Assembly: GCF_051401765.1 (NCBI RefSeq)
Contig: NW_027480438.1
Coordinates: 5,580,001-5,644,000, forward strand
Length of the DNA: 64,000 bases
Reading direction: 5' to 3'
DNA from: Calliopsis andreniformis
Taxonomy: Eukaryota > Arthropoda > Insecta > Hymenoptera > Andrenidae
The position numbers and the translations under genes are program-made. Positions within the stretch are counted from its first letter, which is position 1, and each line of letters opens with the position of its first letter. Of this stretch, positions 1 through 10,779 are shown piece after piece. The notes below the pieces were generated by a model. It did no database searches. It was not told the origin of the DNA and worked only from the letters and a program-made list of their open reading frames with translations.

Positions 1-63
1 TCAATCCTCAATACTCAACCCTCAATCCTCAGTCCAGAAACATCAATACCGAATCCTCAATCC

Positions 64-231
64 TGAATCCTCAATCTTCAGCCCTTAGTCCTCAACAATC
101 AATTGTCAATCCTCAATCCTCAATAGAATATCCTCAATTCACAGTTTTCAATACTCAATCCCCATTCTTCAATCTTCAAATCTAAATCCACAAACATCAA
201 TTCTCATCACTCAACCCTCAACACTCAGTCC
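64..231 (+). repeat. Module 1, subtype A, reference copy (168 bp)
   Basis: This is 24 consecutive heptamers in perfect phase. Landmarks are TGAATCC (64-70), TCAGCCC/TTAGTCC (78-91), the dyad (95-106), TCAATAG then AATATCC (120-133), ACAGTTT (141-147), CCATTCT (162-168), ACAAACA (190-196), TCATCAC (204-210) and TCAGTCC (225-231). Subtype A is defined by AATATCC followed by CCATTCT or a close form. Taking the first base of the AATATCC word as anchor, copies lie at 127, 799, 1819, 3600, 4244, 5879, 7082, 7733, 8370, 21553, 26022, 32824, 45434 and 55609. Each module runs from anchor minus 63 to anchor plus 104. The last five copies carry the variant TCAGTCG after CCATTCT. Confidence 0.9.
95..106. 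other. Short dyad ACAATCAATTGT inside module 1
   Basis: The arms ACAAT (95-99) and ATTGT (102-106) are exact reverse complements with a 2-base spacer. Elsewhere the + strand is almost free of G and cannot form such pairs, so this stands out. It recurs at the same module position in most subtype A and B copies. In many C, D and A' copies it becomes ACAATCAGTTGT (4-base arms ACAA/TTGT). In the copies anchored at 20146 and 20734 and their duplicates it decays to ACAATCAGGTGT. It could be a protein-binding site or a chance product of two variant words; nothing in the sequence decides this. Confidence 0.55.
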
Positions 232-602
232 TCTATCTACAATCCTCAATCCTAAATCCTCAATCTTCAATCCTCAATACTCAATCTGCAATCCTCAATC
301 CTCAATCCTCAATCCTCAATCCTAATTCGTCACTCCTCAATACCCAATCCTCAATCTTCAATCCTCAATCCTCGATCCTCAATTCTCAAATCTTAATCCT
401 CAATCCTCAATCCTCAATCTTCGATCCTCAATACTCAATCTTCAATACTCAATCCTCAATCCTCAATCCTCTATCCTCAATCCTCTATCCTCAATCCTCA
501 ATCGTCAATCCTCAATTCCCAATCCTCAATCTTCAATCCTCAACCCTCAATCTTCAATCCTCAATCATCAATCCTCAAGTTTCAATCCTCAATACTCAGT
601 CT

Positions 603-686
603 TCAATCCTCAATCCTCAATCCTCAATCCTCAATCCTCAATCCTCAATCCTCAATCCTCAATCCTCAATCCTCAATCCTCAATCC
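603..686 (+). repeat. Longest noted pure TCAATCC run (12 units)
   Basis: Twelve identical TCAATCC words in a row, bounded by TCAATCT-type words on the left and TCAACCC at 687-693 on the right. A second long pure run, 8 units, lies at 7495-7550. Runs this pure are the exception; elsewhere a variant word appears every few units. They are the best places for polymerase slippage and for copy-number polymorphism or consensus error in an assembly. Confidence 0.85.
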
Positions 687-1162
687 TCAACCCTCAATCC
701 TCAGTCCTGAAACCTCAATCCCGAATCCTCAATCCTGAATCCGCAAACTTCAGTCCTCAGTCCTCAACGATCAATTGTGAATCCTCAAACCTCAATAGAA
801 TATCCTAAATTCACAGTTTTCAATACTCAATCCCCATTCTTCAATCTTCAAGTCTCAATCCACAAACATCAATTCTCATCACTCAACCCACAACACTCAG
901 TCCTCAATCTTCAATCCTCAATCCTCAATCCGCAATCTTGAATCCTCAATACTCAATCTTCAATCCTCAATCCTCAATTCTCAATCCTCAACACTCAATC
1001 CTCAATCGTCAATCCTCAATCCCCAATCCTCAATCTTCAATCCTCTATCCTCAATCCTCAATCCTCAATCCTCAACCCTCAATCTTCTATACTCAATCCT
1101 CAATCCTCAATCCTCAACCATCAATCCTCAGTCCTGAAACCTCAATACCGAATCCTCAATAC

Positions 1163-1232
1163 TGAATCCTCAATCTTCAGCCCTCAGTCCTCAACAATCA
1201 ATCGTCAATCCTCAATCCTCAATCGAATATCC
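1163..1232 (+). repeat. Truncated module 1 (left half only)
   Basis: The first ten words of module 1 are present, ending in TCAATCG then AATATCC (1226-1232). The expected ACAGTTT and everything after it are missing. Two plain TCAATCC words follow and then module 2 starts at 1247. The break is on a heptamer boundary, as expected from recombination between repeats in register. It is the only copy I found cut at this point. Confidence 0.8.
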
Positions 1233-1246
1233 TCAATCCTCAATCC

Positions 1247-1413
1247 TCAGACCTCAAACATCAATACTCAACCCTCAGTCCTCGTCCGCAATCCACAACC
1301 CTCAATCCTCAATCCTCAATCTTCAATCATCAATATTCAATCTTCAATACTCAATCCTCAATCCTCTATCCTCAATCCTCAATCCTGAATGTTCAATCCT
1401 CAATAACCAATCC
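1247..1413 (+). repeat. Module 2, reference copy (about 167 bp, CGTCCG-bearing)
   Basis: A second recurring module. Words in order include TCAGACC (1247), TCAAACA (1254), TCGTCCG (1282-1288), CAATCCA (1289), the 6-bp word CAACCC (1296-1301, a fixed minus-one slip), TCAATAT (1330), TCTATCC (1365), TGAATGT (1386) and CCAATCC (1407). CGTCCG holds two CpGs, rare in this G-poor strand. Other CGTCCG copies start at 1541, 18630, 19400 and 23092, with many more through the right domain. Variants with CGTCCT occur at 2693, 4937, 8714, 10475, 11075 and 16464, CGTCAT at 17359 and CGTTCG at 18036. The TGAATGT word supplies the ATG that opens many spurious reading frames. Confidence 0.85.
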
Positions 1414-2230
1414 TCAATCTTCAATCCTCAATACTCAATACTCAATCCTCAATCCTCAATCCTCAGTCCTCAATCCTCAATTCTCAATCCTCAATCCTCA
1501 ATCCTCAGACCTCAAACATCAATACTCAACCCTCAGCCCTCGTCCGCAATCCACAACCCTCAATCCTCAATCCTCAATCTTCAATCATCAATATTCAATC
1601 TTCAATCCTCAACCCTCAATCCTCTATCCTCAATCCTCAATCCTGGATGTTCAATCCTCAATACCCAATCCTCAACCTTCAATCCTCAATCCTCAATCCT
1701 CAATCCTCAAACCTCAATCCTCAGTCCTGAAACCTCAATACCGAATCCTCAATCCTGAATCCTCAATCTTCAGCCCTCAGTCCTCAACAATCAATTGTCA
1801 ATCCTCAAACCTCAATAGAATATCCTCAATTCACAGTTTTCAATACTCAATCCCCATTCTTCAATCTTCAAATCTCAATCCACAAACATCAATTCTCATC
1901 ACTCAACCCTCAACACTCAGTCCTCAATCTTCAATCCTCAATCCTAAATCCTCAATTTTCAATCCTCAATACTCAATCTTCAATCCTCAATCCTCAATTC
2001 TCAATCCTCAATCCTCAATCCTCAATCCTCAATCCTCAATCTACAATCCTCAATACTCAATCTTCAACTCTCAATCTTCAATCCTCAATCCTCTATCCTC
2101 ATTCTTCAATCCTCAACACCGAATCCTCAATCTTCAATCCTCAATCCTCAATCCTCAATTCCCAATCCTCAATCCTCAATCCTCAGACCTCAAACATCAA
2201 TTCTCAACCCTCAGTCCTCGCCCGCAATCC

Positions 2231-4481
2231 ACAACACTCAATCCTCAATCCTCAATCCTCAATCTTCAACCATCAATATTCAATCTTCAATCCTCAATCC
2301 TCTATCCTCTATCCTCAATCCTCAATCCTGAATGTTCAATACTCAATACCCGATCCTCAATATTCAATCCTCAATCCTCAACCGTCAACCCTCAATTCCC
2401 AATCCTCAATCTTCAATCCTCGATCCTCAATCCTGAATCCTCAAGCCTCAATACCAAATCCTCAATCTTCAATCCTCAACACTCAATCCTCAATACGCAA
2501 TCCTCAATCCTCAATTCTCAAACCTCAATCCTCAGTCCTCAGTCCTCAAACCTCAATCCTCAAACCTCAACCCTCATCCTCAATCCTCAATCCTCGAACC
2601 TCAATCTTCAATCCTCAATCCTCAATCCTCAATTCCCAATCCTCAAACCTCAATCCTCAGACCTCAAGCATCAATACCCAACCCTCTGTCCTCGTCCTCA
2701 ATCCTCAATCTTCAATCCTCAATCCTCAATTCTCAATCCTCAATACTCAATCCTCAATCGTCAATCCTCAATTCCCAATCCTCAATCCTCAATCCTCAGT
2801 CCCCAATCCTCAATCTTCAATCCTCAATACTCAATTTTCAATCCTCAATCCTCAATCCTCTATCCTCAATCCTCAATCCTGAATGTTCAATCCTCAATAC
2901 ACAATCCTGAATCTTCAATCCTCAATACTCAATCCTCAGTCCTCAACCCTCAATCCTCAGTCCTCAAACCTCAATCCCGAATCCTCAATCCTGAATCCTC
3001 AATCTTCAGCCCTCAGTCCTCAACAATCAATTGTCAGTCCTCAATCCTGAATAGAATATACCCAATTCGCAGTTTTCAATACTCAATCCCCAATGTTCAA
3101 TCTTCAAATCTCAATCCACAAACATCAATTCTCATCACGCAACGCTCAACACTCAGTCCCCAATCCTCAATCTTCAATCCTCAATCCTCAATCCTCAATC
3201 CTCAATCCTCAATCCTCAATCCTCATTCCTCAAACCTCAATCCTCAATCCTCAGTCCTCACCCTCAATTCTCAATCCTCAATCCTCAATCCTCAATCATC
3301 AATCCCTAATCCTCAATCCTCAATCCTCAATCCTCAATCCTCAATTTTCAATCCTCAATCCTCAATCTTCAATCCTCAATCCTCAATCCTCAATCCTCAA
3401 TCCTCAATCCTCAATTTTCAATCCTCAATACTCAATCTTCAATCCTCAATCCTCAATCCTCAATCCTCAATCCTCAGTCCTCAATCCACAACCCTCAATC
3501 CTCAGTCCTGAAGCCTCAATCCCGAATCCTCAATCCTGAATCCGCAAACTTCAGTCCTCAATCCTCAACAATCAATTGTGAATCCTCAATCCTCAATAGA
3601 ATATCCTCAATTCACAGTTTTCAATACTCAATCCCCATTCATCAATCTTCAAATCTCAATCCACAAACATTAATTCTCATCACTCAACCCTCAACACTCA
3701 GTCCTCAATCTTCAATCCTCAATCCTCAATCCGCAATCTTGAATCCTCAATACTCAATCTTCAATCCTCAATCCTCAATTCTCAATCCTCAACACTCAAT
3801 CCTCAATCGTCAATCCTCAATCCCCAATCCTCAATCTTCAATCCTCTATCCACAATCCTCAATCCTCAATCCTCAATCCTCAATCTTCAATCCTCAATAC
3901 TCAATCTTCAACCCTCAATCTTCAATCCTCAATCCTCAATCCTCAATCCTCAATCCTCAATCATCAATCCTAACTCGTCACTCCTCAATACCCAATCCTC
4001 AATCTGCAATCCTCAATCCTCAATCGTCAATCCTCAATCCTCAATCCTCAATCCTCAATCCTCAATCTTCAATCCTCAATCCTCAAACCTCAATTCTCAA
4101 TCTTCAATACTCAATCCTCAATCCTCGACACTCAACCCTCAATCCTCAGTCCAGAAACATCAATACCGAATCCTCAATCCTGAATCCTCAATCTTCAGCC
4201 CTTAGTCCTCAACAATCAATTGTCAATCCTCAATCCTCAGTAGAATATCCTCAATTCACAGTTTTCAATACTCAATCCCCATTCTTCGATCTTCAAATCT
4301 AAATCCACAAACATCAATTCTCATCACTCAACCCTCAACACTCAGTCCTCTATCTTCAATCCTCAATCCTAAATCCTCAAGCTTCAATCCTCAATACTCA
4401 ATCTGCAATCCTCAATACTCAATCCTCAATCCTCAATCCTAATTCGTCACTCCTCAATACCCAATCCTCAATCATCAATCC
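2231..4481 (+). repeat. About 2.25-kb local tandem duplication, copy 1
   Basis: The sequence beginning at ACAACACTC (2231) begins again at 4482. Landmarks shared with the next copy are the CGTCCT module 2 (2693 and 4937), the subtype B module (anchors 3055 and 5334) and the subtype A module (anchors 3600 and 5879). The offset grows from about 2251 to 2279 bp through small internal gains. Copy 2 follows directly, so this is a head-to-tail duplication. Confidence 0.75.
2992..3159 (+). repeat. Module 1, subtype B, reference copy
   Basis: A 168-bp module in phase from TGAATCC (2992) to TCAGTCC (3153-3159). Subtype B is defined by AATATAC followed by CCAATTC (3055-3068). Three left-domain copies (3055, 5334, 6418) also share GCAGTTT and GCAACGC. 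Other anchors are 18314, 29446, 34593, 35292, 38589, 40637, 42056, 47580, 48279, 51583, 57762, 58461, 60242, 62290 and 62989. The right-domain copies read TCAAAGC or TCAACGC with TCGACAC in place of GCAACGC and TCAACAC. Confidence 0.88.
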
Positions 4482-6103
4482 ACAACACTCAATCCTCAAT
4501 CCTCAATCCTCAATCTTCAACCATCAATATTCAATCTTCAATCCTCAATCCTCAATCCTCTATCCTCAATCCTCAATCCTGAATGTTCAATACTCAATAC
4601 CCGATCCTCAATATTCAATCCTCAATCCTCAACCGTCAACCCTCAATTCCCAATCCTCAATCTTCAATCCTCGATCCTCAATCCTGAATCCTCAAGCCTC
4701 AATACCAAATCCTCAATCTTCAATCCTCAACACTCAATCCTCAAACCTCAATCCTCAGTCCTCAGTCCTCAAACCTCAATCCTCAAACCTCAACCCTCAT
4801 CCTCAATCCTCAATCCTCGATCCTCAATCCTCAATCCTCGAACCTCAATCTTCAATCCTCAATCCTCAATCCTCAATTCCCAATCCTCAAACCTCAATCC
4901 TCAGACCTCAAGCATCAATACCCAACCCTCTGTCCTCGTCCTCAATCCTCAATCTTCAATCCTCAATCCTCAATTCTCAATCCTCAATACTCAATCCTCA
5001 ATCGTCAATCCTCAATTCCCAATCCTCAATCTTCAATCCTCAATCCACAATATTCAATCCTCAATCCTCAATCCTCAGTCCCCAATCCTCAATCTTCAAT
5101 CCTCAATACTCAATTTTCAATCCTCAATCCTCAATCCTCTATCCTCAATCCTCAATCCTGAATGTTCAATCCTCAATACACAATCCTGAATCTTCAATCC
5201 TCAATACTCAATCCTCAGTCCTCAACCCTCAATCCTCAGTCCTCAAACCTCAATCCCGAATCCTCAATCCTGAATCCTCAATCTTCAGCCCTCAGTCCTC
5301 AACAATCAATTGTCAGTCCTCAATCCTGAATAGAATATACCCAATTCGCAGTTTTCAATACTCAATCCCCAATGTTCAATCTTCAAATCTCAATCCACAA
5401 ACATCAATTCTCATCACGCAACGCTCAACACTCAGTCCCCAATCCTCAATCTTCAATCCTCAATCCTCAATCCTCAATCCTCAATCCTCAATCCTCAATC
5501 CTCATTCCTCAAACCTCAATCCTCAATCCTCAGTCCTCACCCTCAATTCTCAATCCTCAATCCTCAATCCTCAATCATCAATCCCTAATCCTCAATCCTC
5601 AATCCTCAATCCTCAATCCTCAATTTTCAATCCTCAATCCTCAATCTTCAATCCTCAATCCTCAATCCTCAATCCTCAATCATCAATCCTCAATTTTCAA
5701 TCCTCAATACTCAATCTTCAATCCTCAATCCTCAATCCTCAATCCTCAATCCTCAGTCCTCAATCCACAACCCTCAATCCTCAGTCCTGAAACCTCAATC
5801 CCGAATCCTCAATCCTGAATCCGCAAACTTCAGTCCTCAATCCTCAACAATCAATTGTGAATCCTCAATCCTCAATAGAATATCCTCAATTCACAGTTTT
5901 CAATACTCAATCCCCATTCATCAATCTTCAAATCTCAATCCACAAACATTAATTCTCATCACTCAACCCTCAACACTCAGTCCTCAATCTTCAATCCTCA
6001 ATCCTCAATCCGCAATCTTGAATCCTCAATACTCAATCTTCAATCCTCAATCCTCAATTCTCAATCCTCAATACTCAATCCTCAATCGTCAATCCTCAAT
6101 TCC
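4482..6103 (+). repeat. About 2.25-kb local tandem duplication, copy 2 (incomplete)
   Basis: This matches copy 1 from its start to about the equivalent of 3830, then stops. At about 6104 the sequence jumps back to the equivalent of 5020, starting a shorter tandem of 1,084 bp. The last part of this copy is therefore missing or has been overwritten. Confidence 0.7.
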
Positions 6104-6830
6104 CAATCCTCAATCTTCAATCCTCAATCCACAATATTCAATCCTCAATCCTCAATCCTCAGTCCCCAATCCTCAATCTTCAATCCTCAATACTCAATTT
6201 TCAATCCTCAATTCTCAATCCTCTATCCTCAATCCTCAATCCTGAATGTTCAATCCTCAATACACAATCCTCAATCTTCAATCCTCAATACTCAATCCTC
6301 AGTCCTCAACCCTCAATCCTCAGTCCTCAAACCTCAATCCCGAATCCTCAATCCTGAATCCTCAATCTTCAGCCCTCAGTCCTCAACAATCAATTGTCAG
6401 TCCTCAATCCTGAATAGAATATACCCAATTCGCAGTTTTCAATACTCAATCCCCAATGTTCAATCTTCAAATCTCAATCCACAAACATCAATTCTCATCA
6501 CGCAACGCTCAACACTCAGTCCCCAATCCTCAATCTTCAATCCTCAATCCTCAATCCTCAATCCTCAATCCTCAATCCTCAATCCTCATTCCTCAAACCT
6601 CAATCCTCAATCCTCAGTCCTCACCCTCAATTCTCAATCCTCAATCCTCAATCCTCAATCATCAATCCCTAATCCTCAATCCTCAATCCTCAATCCTCAA
6701 TCCTCAATTTTCAATCCTCAATCCTCAATCTTCAATCCTCAATCCTCAATCCTCAATCCTCAATCATCAATCCTCAATTTTCAATCCTCAATACTCAATC
6801 TTCAATCCTCAATCCTCAATCCTCAATCTT
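6104..6830 (+). repeat. Second copy of a 1,084-bp tandem (first copy 5020-6103)
   Basis: The subtype B anchors at 5334 and 6418 are 1,084 bp apart and the sequence between about 6104 and 6830 follows 5020-5746 closely. Shared rare words include the CACAATATTC stretch near 5048 and 6131. At about 6830 the match ends, and the array continues as a copy of the region near 530. Confidence 0.7.
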
Positions 6831-8844
6831 CAATCCTCAACCCTCAATCTTCAATCCTCAATCATCAATCCTCAAGTTTCAATCCACAATACTCAGTCTT
6901 CAATCCTCAATCCTCAATCCTCAATCCTCAATCCTCAATCCTCAATCCTCAATCCTCAATCCTCAATCCTCAACCCTCAATCCTCAGTCCTGAAACCTCA
7001 ATCCCGAATCCTCAATCCTGAATCCGCAAACTTCAGTCCTCAGTCCTCAACAATCAATTGTTAATCCTCAAACCTCAATAGAATATCCTCAATTCACAGT
7101 TTTCAATACTCAATCCCCATTCTTCAATCTTCAAGTCTCAATCCACAAACATCAATTCTCATCACTCAACCCACAACACTCAGTCCTCAATCTTCAATCC
7201 TCAATCCTGAATCCGCAATCTTGAATCCTCAATACTCAATCTTCAATCCTCAATCCTCAATTCTCAATCCTCAACACACAACCCTCAATCGTCAATCCTC
7301 AATCCCCAATCCTCAATCTTCAATCCTCTATCCACAATTCTCAATCCTCAATCCTCAATCCTCAATCTTCAATCCTCAATACTCAATCTTCAACCCTCAA
7401 TCTTCAATCCTCAATCCTCAATCCTCAATCCTCAATCCTCAATCATCAATCCTAATTCGTCACTCCTCAATACCCAATCCTCAATCTGCAATCCTCAATC
7501 CTCAATCCTCAATCCTCAATCCTCAATCCTCAATCCTCAATCCTCAATCCTCAATCTTCAATCCTCAATCCTCAATCCTCAATTCTCAATCCTCAATCCT
7601 CAATCCTCAATCCTCAATACTCAACCCTCAATCCTCAGTCCCGAAACATCAATACCGAATCCTCAATCCTGAATCCTCAATCTTCAGCCCTTAGTCCTCA
7701 ACAATCAATTGTCAATCCTCAATCCTCAATAGAATATCCTCAATTCACAGTTTTCAATACTCAATCCCCATTCTTCGATCTTCAAATCTAAATCCACAAA
7801 CATCAATTCTCATCACTCAACCCTCAACACTCAGTCCTCTATCTTCAATCCTCAATCCTAAATCCTCAATCTTCAATCCTCAATACTCAATCTGCAATCC
7901 TCAATACTCAATCCTCAATCCTCAATCCTAATTCGTCACTCCTCAATACCCAATCCTCAATCTTCAATCCTCAATCCTCGATCCTCAATTCTCAATCCTT
8001 AATCCTCAATCCTCAATCCTCAGTCTTCAATCCTCAATACTCAATCTTCAATACTCAATCCTCAATCCTCAATCCTCTATCCTCAATCCTCAATCGTCAA
8101 TCCTCAATTCCCAATCCTCAATCTTCAATCCTCAACCCTCAATCTTCAATCCTCAATCATCAATCCTCAAGTTTCAATTATCAATACTCAGTCTTCAATC
8201 CTCAATCCTCAATCCTCAATCCTCAAACCTCAATCCTCAATCCTCAATCCTCAATCCTCAACCCTCAATCCTCAGTCCTGAAACCTCAATCCCGAATCCT
8301 CAATCCTGAATCCGCAAACTTCAGTCCTCAGTCCTCAACAATCAATTGTCAATCCTCAAACCTCAATAGAATATCCTCAATTCACAGTTTTCAATACTCA
8401 ATCCCCATTCTTCAATCTTCAAGTCTCAATCCACAAACATCAATTCTCATCACTCAACCCACAACACTCAGTCCTCAATCTTCTATCCTCAATCCTCAAT
8501 CCGCAATCTTGAATCCTCAATACTCAATCTTCAATCCTCAATCCTCAATTCTCAATCCTCTACACTCAATCCTCAATCGTCAGTCCTCAATCCCCAATCC
8601 TCAATCGCCAATCCTCTATCCTCAATCCTCAATCCTCAATCCTCAATCATCAATTCGCAGTCCTCAATCCTCAATCCTCAGACCTCAAGCATCAATACCC
8701 AACCCTCAGTCCTCGTCCTCAATCCACAACCCTCAACCCTCAATCCTCAATCTTCATTCATCAATATTCAACCTTCAATCCTCAATCCTCAATCCTCAAT
8801 CCTCAATCCTCAATCCACAATCCTCAATCCCGAATCCTCAATCC

Positions 8845-9012
8845 TGAATCCTCAATCTTCAGCCCTCAGTCCTCAACAATCAGTTGTCAATCCTCAATCC
8901 TCAATAGAATATCACCAATTCACAGTTTTCAATACTTAATACTCAATCTGCAATCTTCAAATCTCTATCCACAAACATCAATTCTCATCACTCAATCCTC
9001 AACGCTCAGTCC
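8845..9012 (+). repeat. Module 1, subtype C, reference copy
   Basis: 168 bp in phase, defined by AATATCA followed by CCAATTC or a near form (8908-8921). Other anchors are 11269, 13217 (ATTATCA), 13770, 14805, 16672, 17657, 20146, 20734, 24608, 25196, 28789, 31278, 31998, 37932, 41399, 43888, 44608, 50926, 54063 and 54783. This is the most numerous subtype. The copies at 8908 and 14805 share the uncommon words TCAATCC and TCAACGC near their right end, supporting a common origin. Confidence 0.87.
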
Positions 9013-10098
9013 CCAATCCTCAATATTCAATCCTCAATCCTCAATCCTCGATCCTCAATCCTCAACCTTCAATCCTCAATGCTCAATCTTCAATCCTCAA
9101 TCCTCAATACTCAATCCTCAATTCTCAATCCTCAATCGTCAATCTTCAATCCTCTATACTCAATCTTCGATCCTCAGTCCTCAATCCTCAATCCTCAATC
9201 CTCAATCTTCAATCCTCGATACTGAATCTACAATCCCAAATCCTCAATCCTCAATCCTCAATCCTCAATCCTCAATCTTCAATCATCAGTCCCCAATCCT
9301 CAATCTTCAATCCTCAATCCTCAATCCTGAATCCTCAATCTTCAGCCCTCAGTCCTCAACAATCAGTTGTCAATCCTCAATCCTCAATACAACATCATCA
9401 ATTCACAGTTTTCAATACTCATTACTCAATCTGCAATCTTCAAATCTCTATCCACAAACATCAATTCTCATTACACAACACTCAACACTCCGTCCCCAAT
9501 CCTCAATCTTCAATCCTCAATCCTCAATACTCAATCCTCAATCCTCAATACTCAATCCTCAATCGTCAATCCTCAATCCCCAATCCTCAACCTTCAATCC
9601 TCTATCCTCAATCCTCAATCCTCAATCCTCAATCTTCAATCCTCAATACTCAATCTTCAATCCTCAATCCTCAATCCTCAGTCCTCAATCCTGAATCCTC
9701 AATCATCAATCCTCAATCCTCATTCTTCAATCCTGAATACCCAACCCTCAATCTTCAATCCTCAATCCTCAATCCTCAGTCCTCAGTCCTCAAACCACAA
9801 TCCTCAACCCTCAGCCCTCATCCTCATTCCTCAGTCCTCAATCCTCAATCCTCAATCCTCAATCTTCAATCCTCAATACTCAATCTTCAATCCTCAGTCC
9901 CCAATCCCCAATCTTCAATCCTCAATCCTCAATCCTCAGCCCTCAGTCCTCAAACCACAGTCCTCAGCCCTGAGCCCTCATCCTCATTCCTCAATTCTCA
10001 ATCCTCAATCCTCAATCCTCAATCTTCAATCCTCAATACTCAATCTTCAATCCTCAGTCCTCAGTCCTCAAACCTCAATTCTGAATCCTCAATCCTGA
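8850..10098 (+). repeat. Segment duplicated at 14747-15842
   Basis: Anchors 8908 and 9391 pair with 14805 and 15288 at a constant offset of 5,897 bp. After that the offset falls to 5,744 bp (10098 pairs with 15842), so the second copy lacks 153 bp relative to this one. Shared markers include AATACTTAATAC near 8931 and the ACAACACTC/CGTCCC stretch near 9480. Direction of loss or gain is not known. Confidence 0.75.
9328..9495 (+). repeat. Module 1, subtype D, reference copy
   Basis: 168 bp in phase, defined by AACATCA (or CACATCA, AGCATCA) followed by TCAATTC at the anchor. It usually ends in TCCGTCC or TACGTCC rather than TCAGTCC. Anchors are 9391, 15288, 19727, 21210, 24189, 25672, 27525, 30859, 32481, 36416, 43469, 45091, 49403, 53644, 55266 and 59585. 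The copy at 59585 is a chimera, listed separately. Confidence 0.87.
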
Positions 10099-10612
10099 AT
10101 CCTCAACCTTCAGCCCTCAGTCCTCAACAATCAGTTGCCAATCCTCTATCCTCAATAGAAAATCCTCAATTCACAGTTTTCAATACTCAATACTCAATCT
10201 GCAATCTTCAAATCTCTATCCACAAACATCCATTCTCATCACTCAACCCTCGACACTCAGTCCTCAATGTTCAATCCTCAATCCTCAATTCTCAATCTTC
10301 AATCCTCAATACTCAATCTTCAATCCTCAATCCTCAGTCCTCAATACTCAATCCTCATTCATCAATCCTCAATACCCAATCCTCAATCATCAATCCTCAA
10401 TCCTCAATCCTCAATTCGCAATCCTCAATCCTCAATCCTCAGACCTCAAGCATCAATACCCAACCCTCAGTTCTCGTCCTCAATCCACAACCCTCGATCC
10501 TCAATCCTCAACCTTCATTCATCAATATTCAACCTTCAATCCTCAATCCTGAATCCCCAATCCTCAATCCTCAATCCTCAATCCTCAATCCTCAATCCTG
10601 AATCCTCAATCC

Positions 10613-10779
10613 TGAATCCTCAATCTTCAGCCCTCAGTCCTCAACAGTCAGTTGTCAATCCTCAATCCTCAATACAATATAAACAATCACAGTTTTCGAT
10701 ACACAATACTCAATCTGCAATCTTGAAATCTCTATACACAAACATCAATTCTCATCACTCAACCCTCAACACTCAGTCC
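10613..10779 (+). repeat. Module 1 variant with a minus-one phase slip
   Basis: This copy is 167 bp rather than 168. After AATATAA (10676-10682) the next word is the 6-mer ACAATC where other copies have a 7-mer. The copy at 16609-16775 has the same slip at the same place and the same upstream CAACAGTCAG, so the two share a single deletion event. It is unusual because module 1 otherwise keeps strict 24 x 7 length. Confidence 0.75.

Larger units (their letters stand above)
1..8840 (+). repeat. Left domain of the array (module subtypes A and B)
   Basis: This part is dominated by module 1 subtypes A and B and by locally shuffled copies. The segment around 530-1030 recurs at about 6815-7320 (offset 6283) and again about 1288 bp further on at 8110-8600. 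The segment around 3840-4240 recurs at about 7330-7733 (offset 3489), and 127-500 recurs at about 7733-8106. These crossing relationships mean the domain is a patchwork produced by several unequal exchanges, not one clean tandem. Copies differ from each other more than copies in the right domain do. No non-repeat sequence is present. Confidence 0.8.

Noticed and set aside
127..799. Regular spacing of modules (672 bp is 4 x 168)
   Set aside because: Other intervals are 427, 483, 538, 545, 588, 644, 755, 1090 and so on. There is no constant period, so this value is chance.
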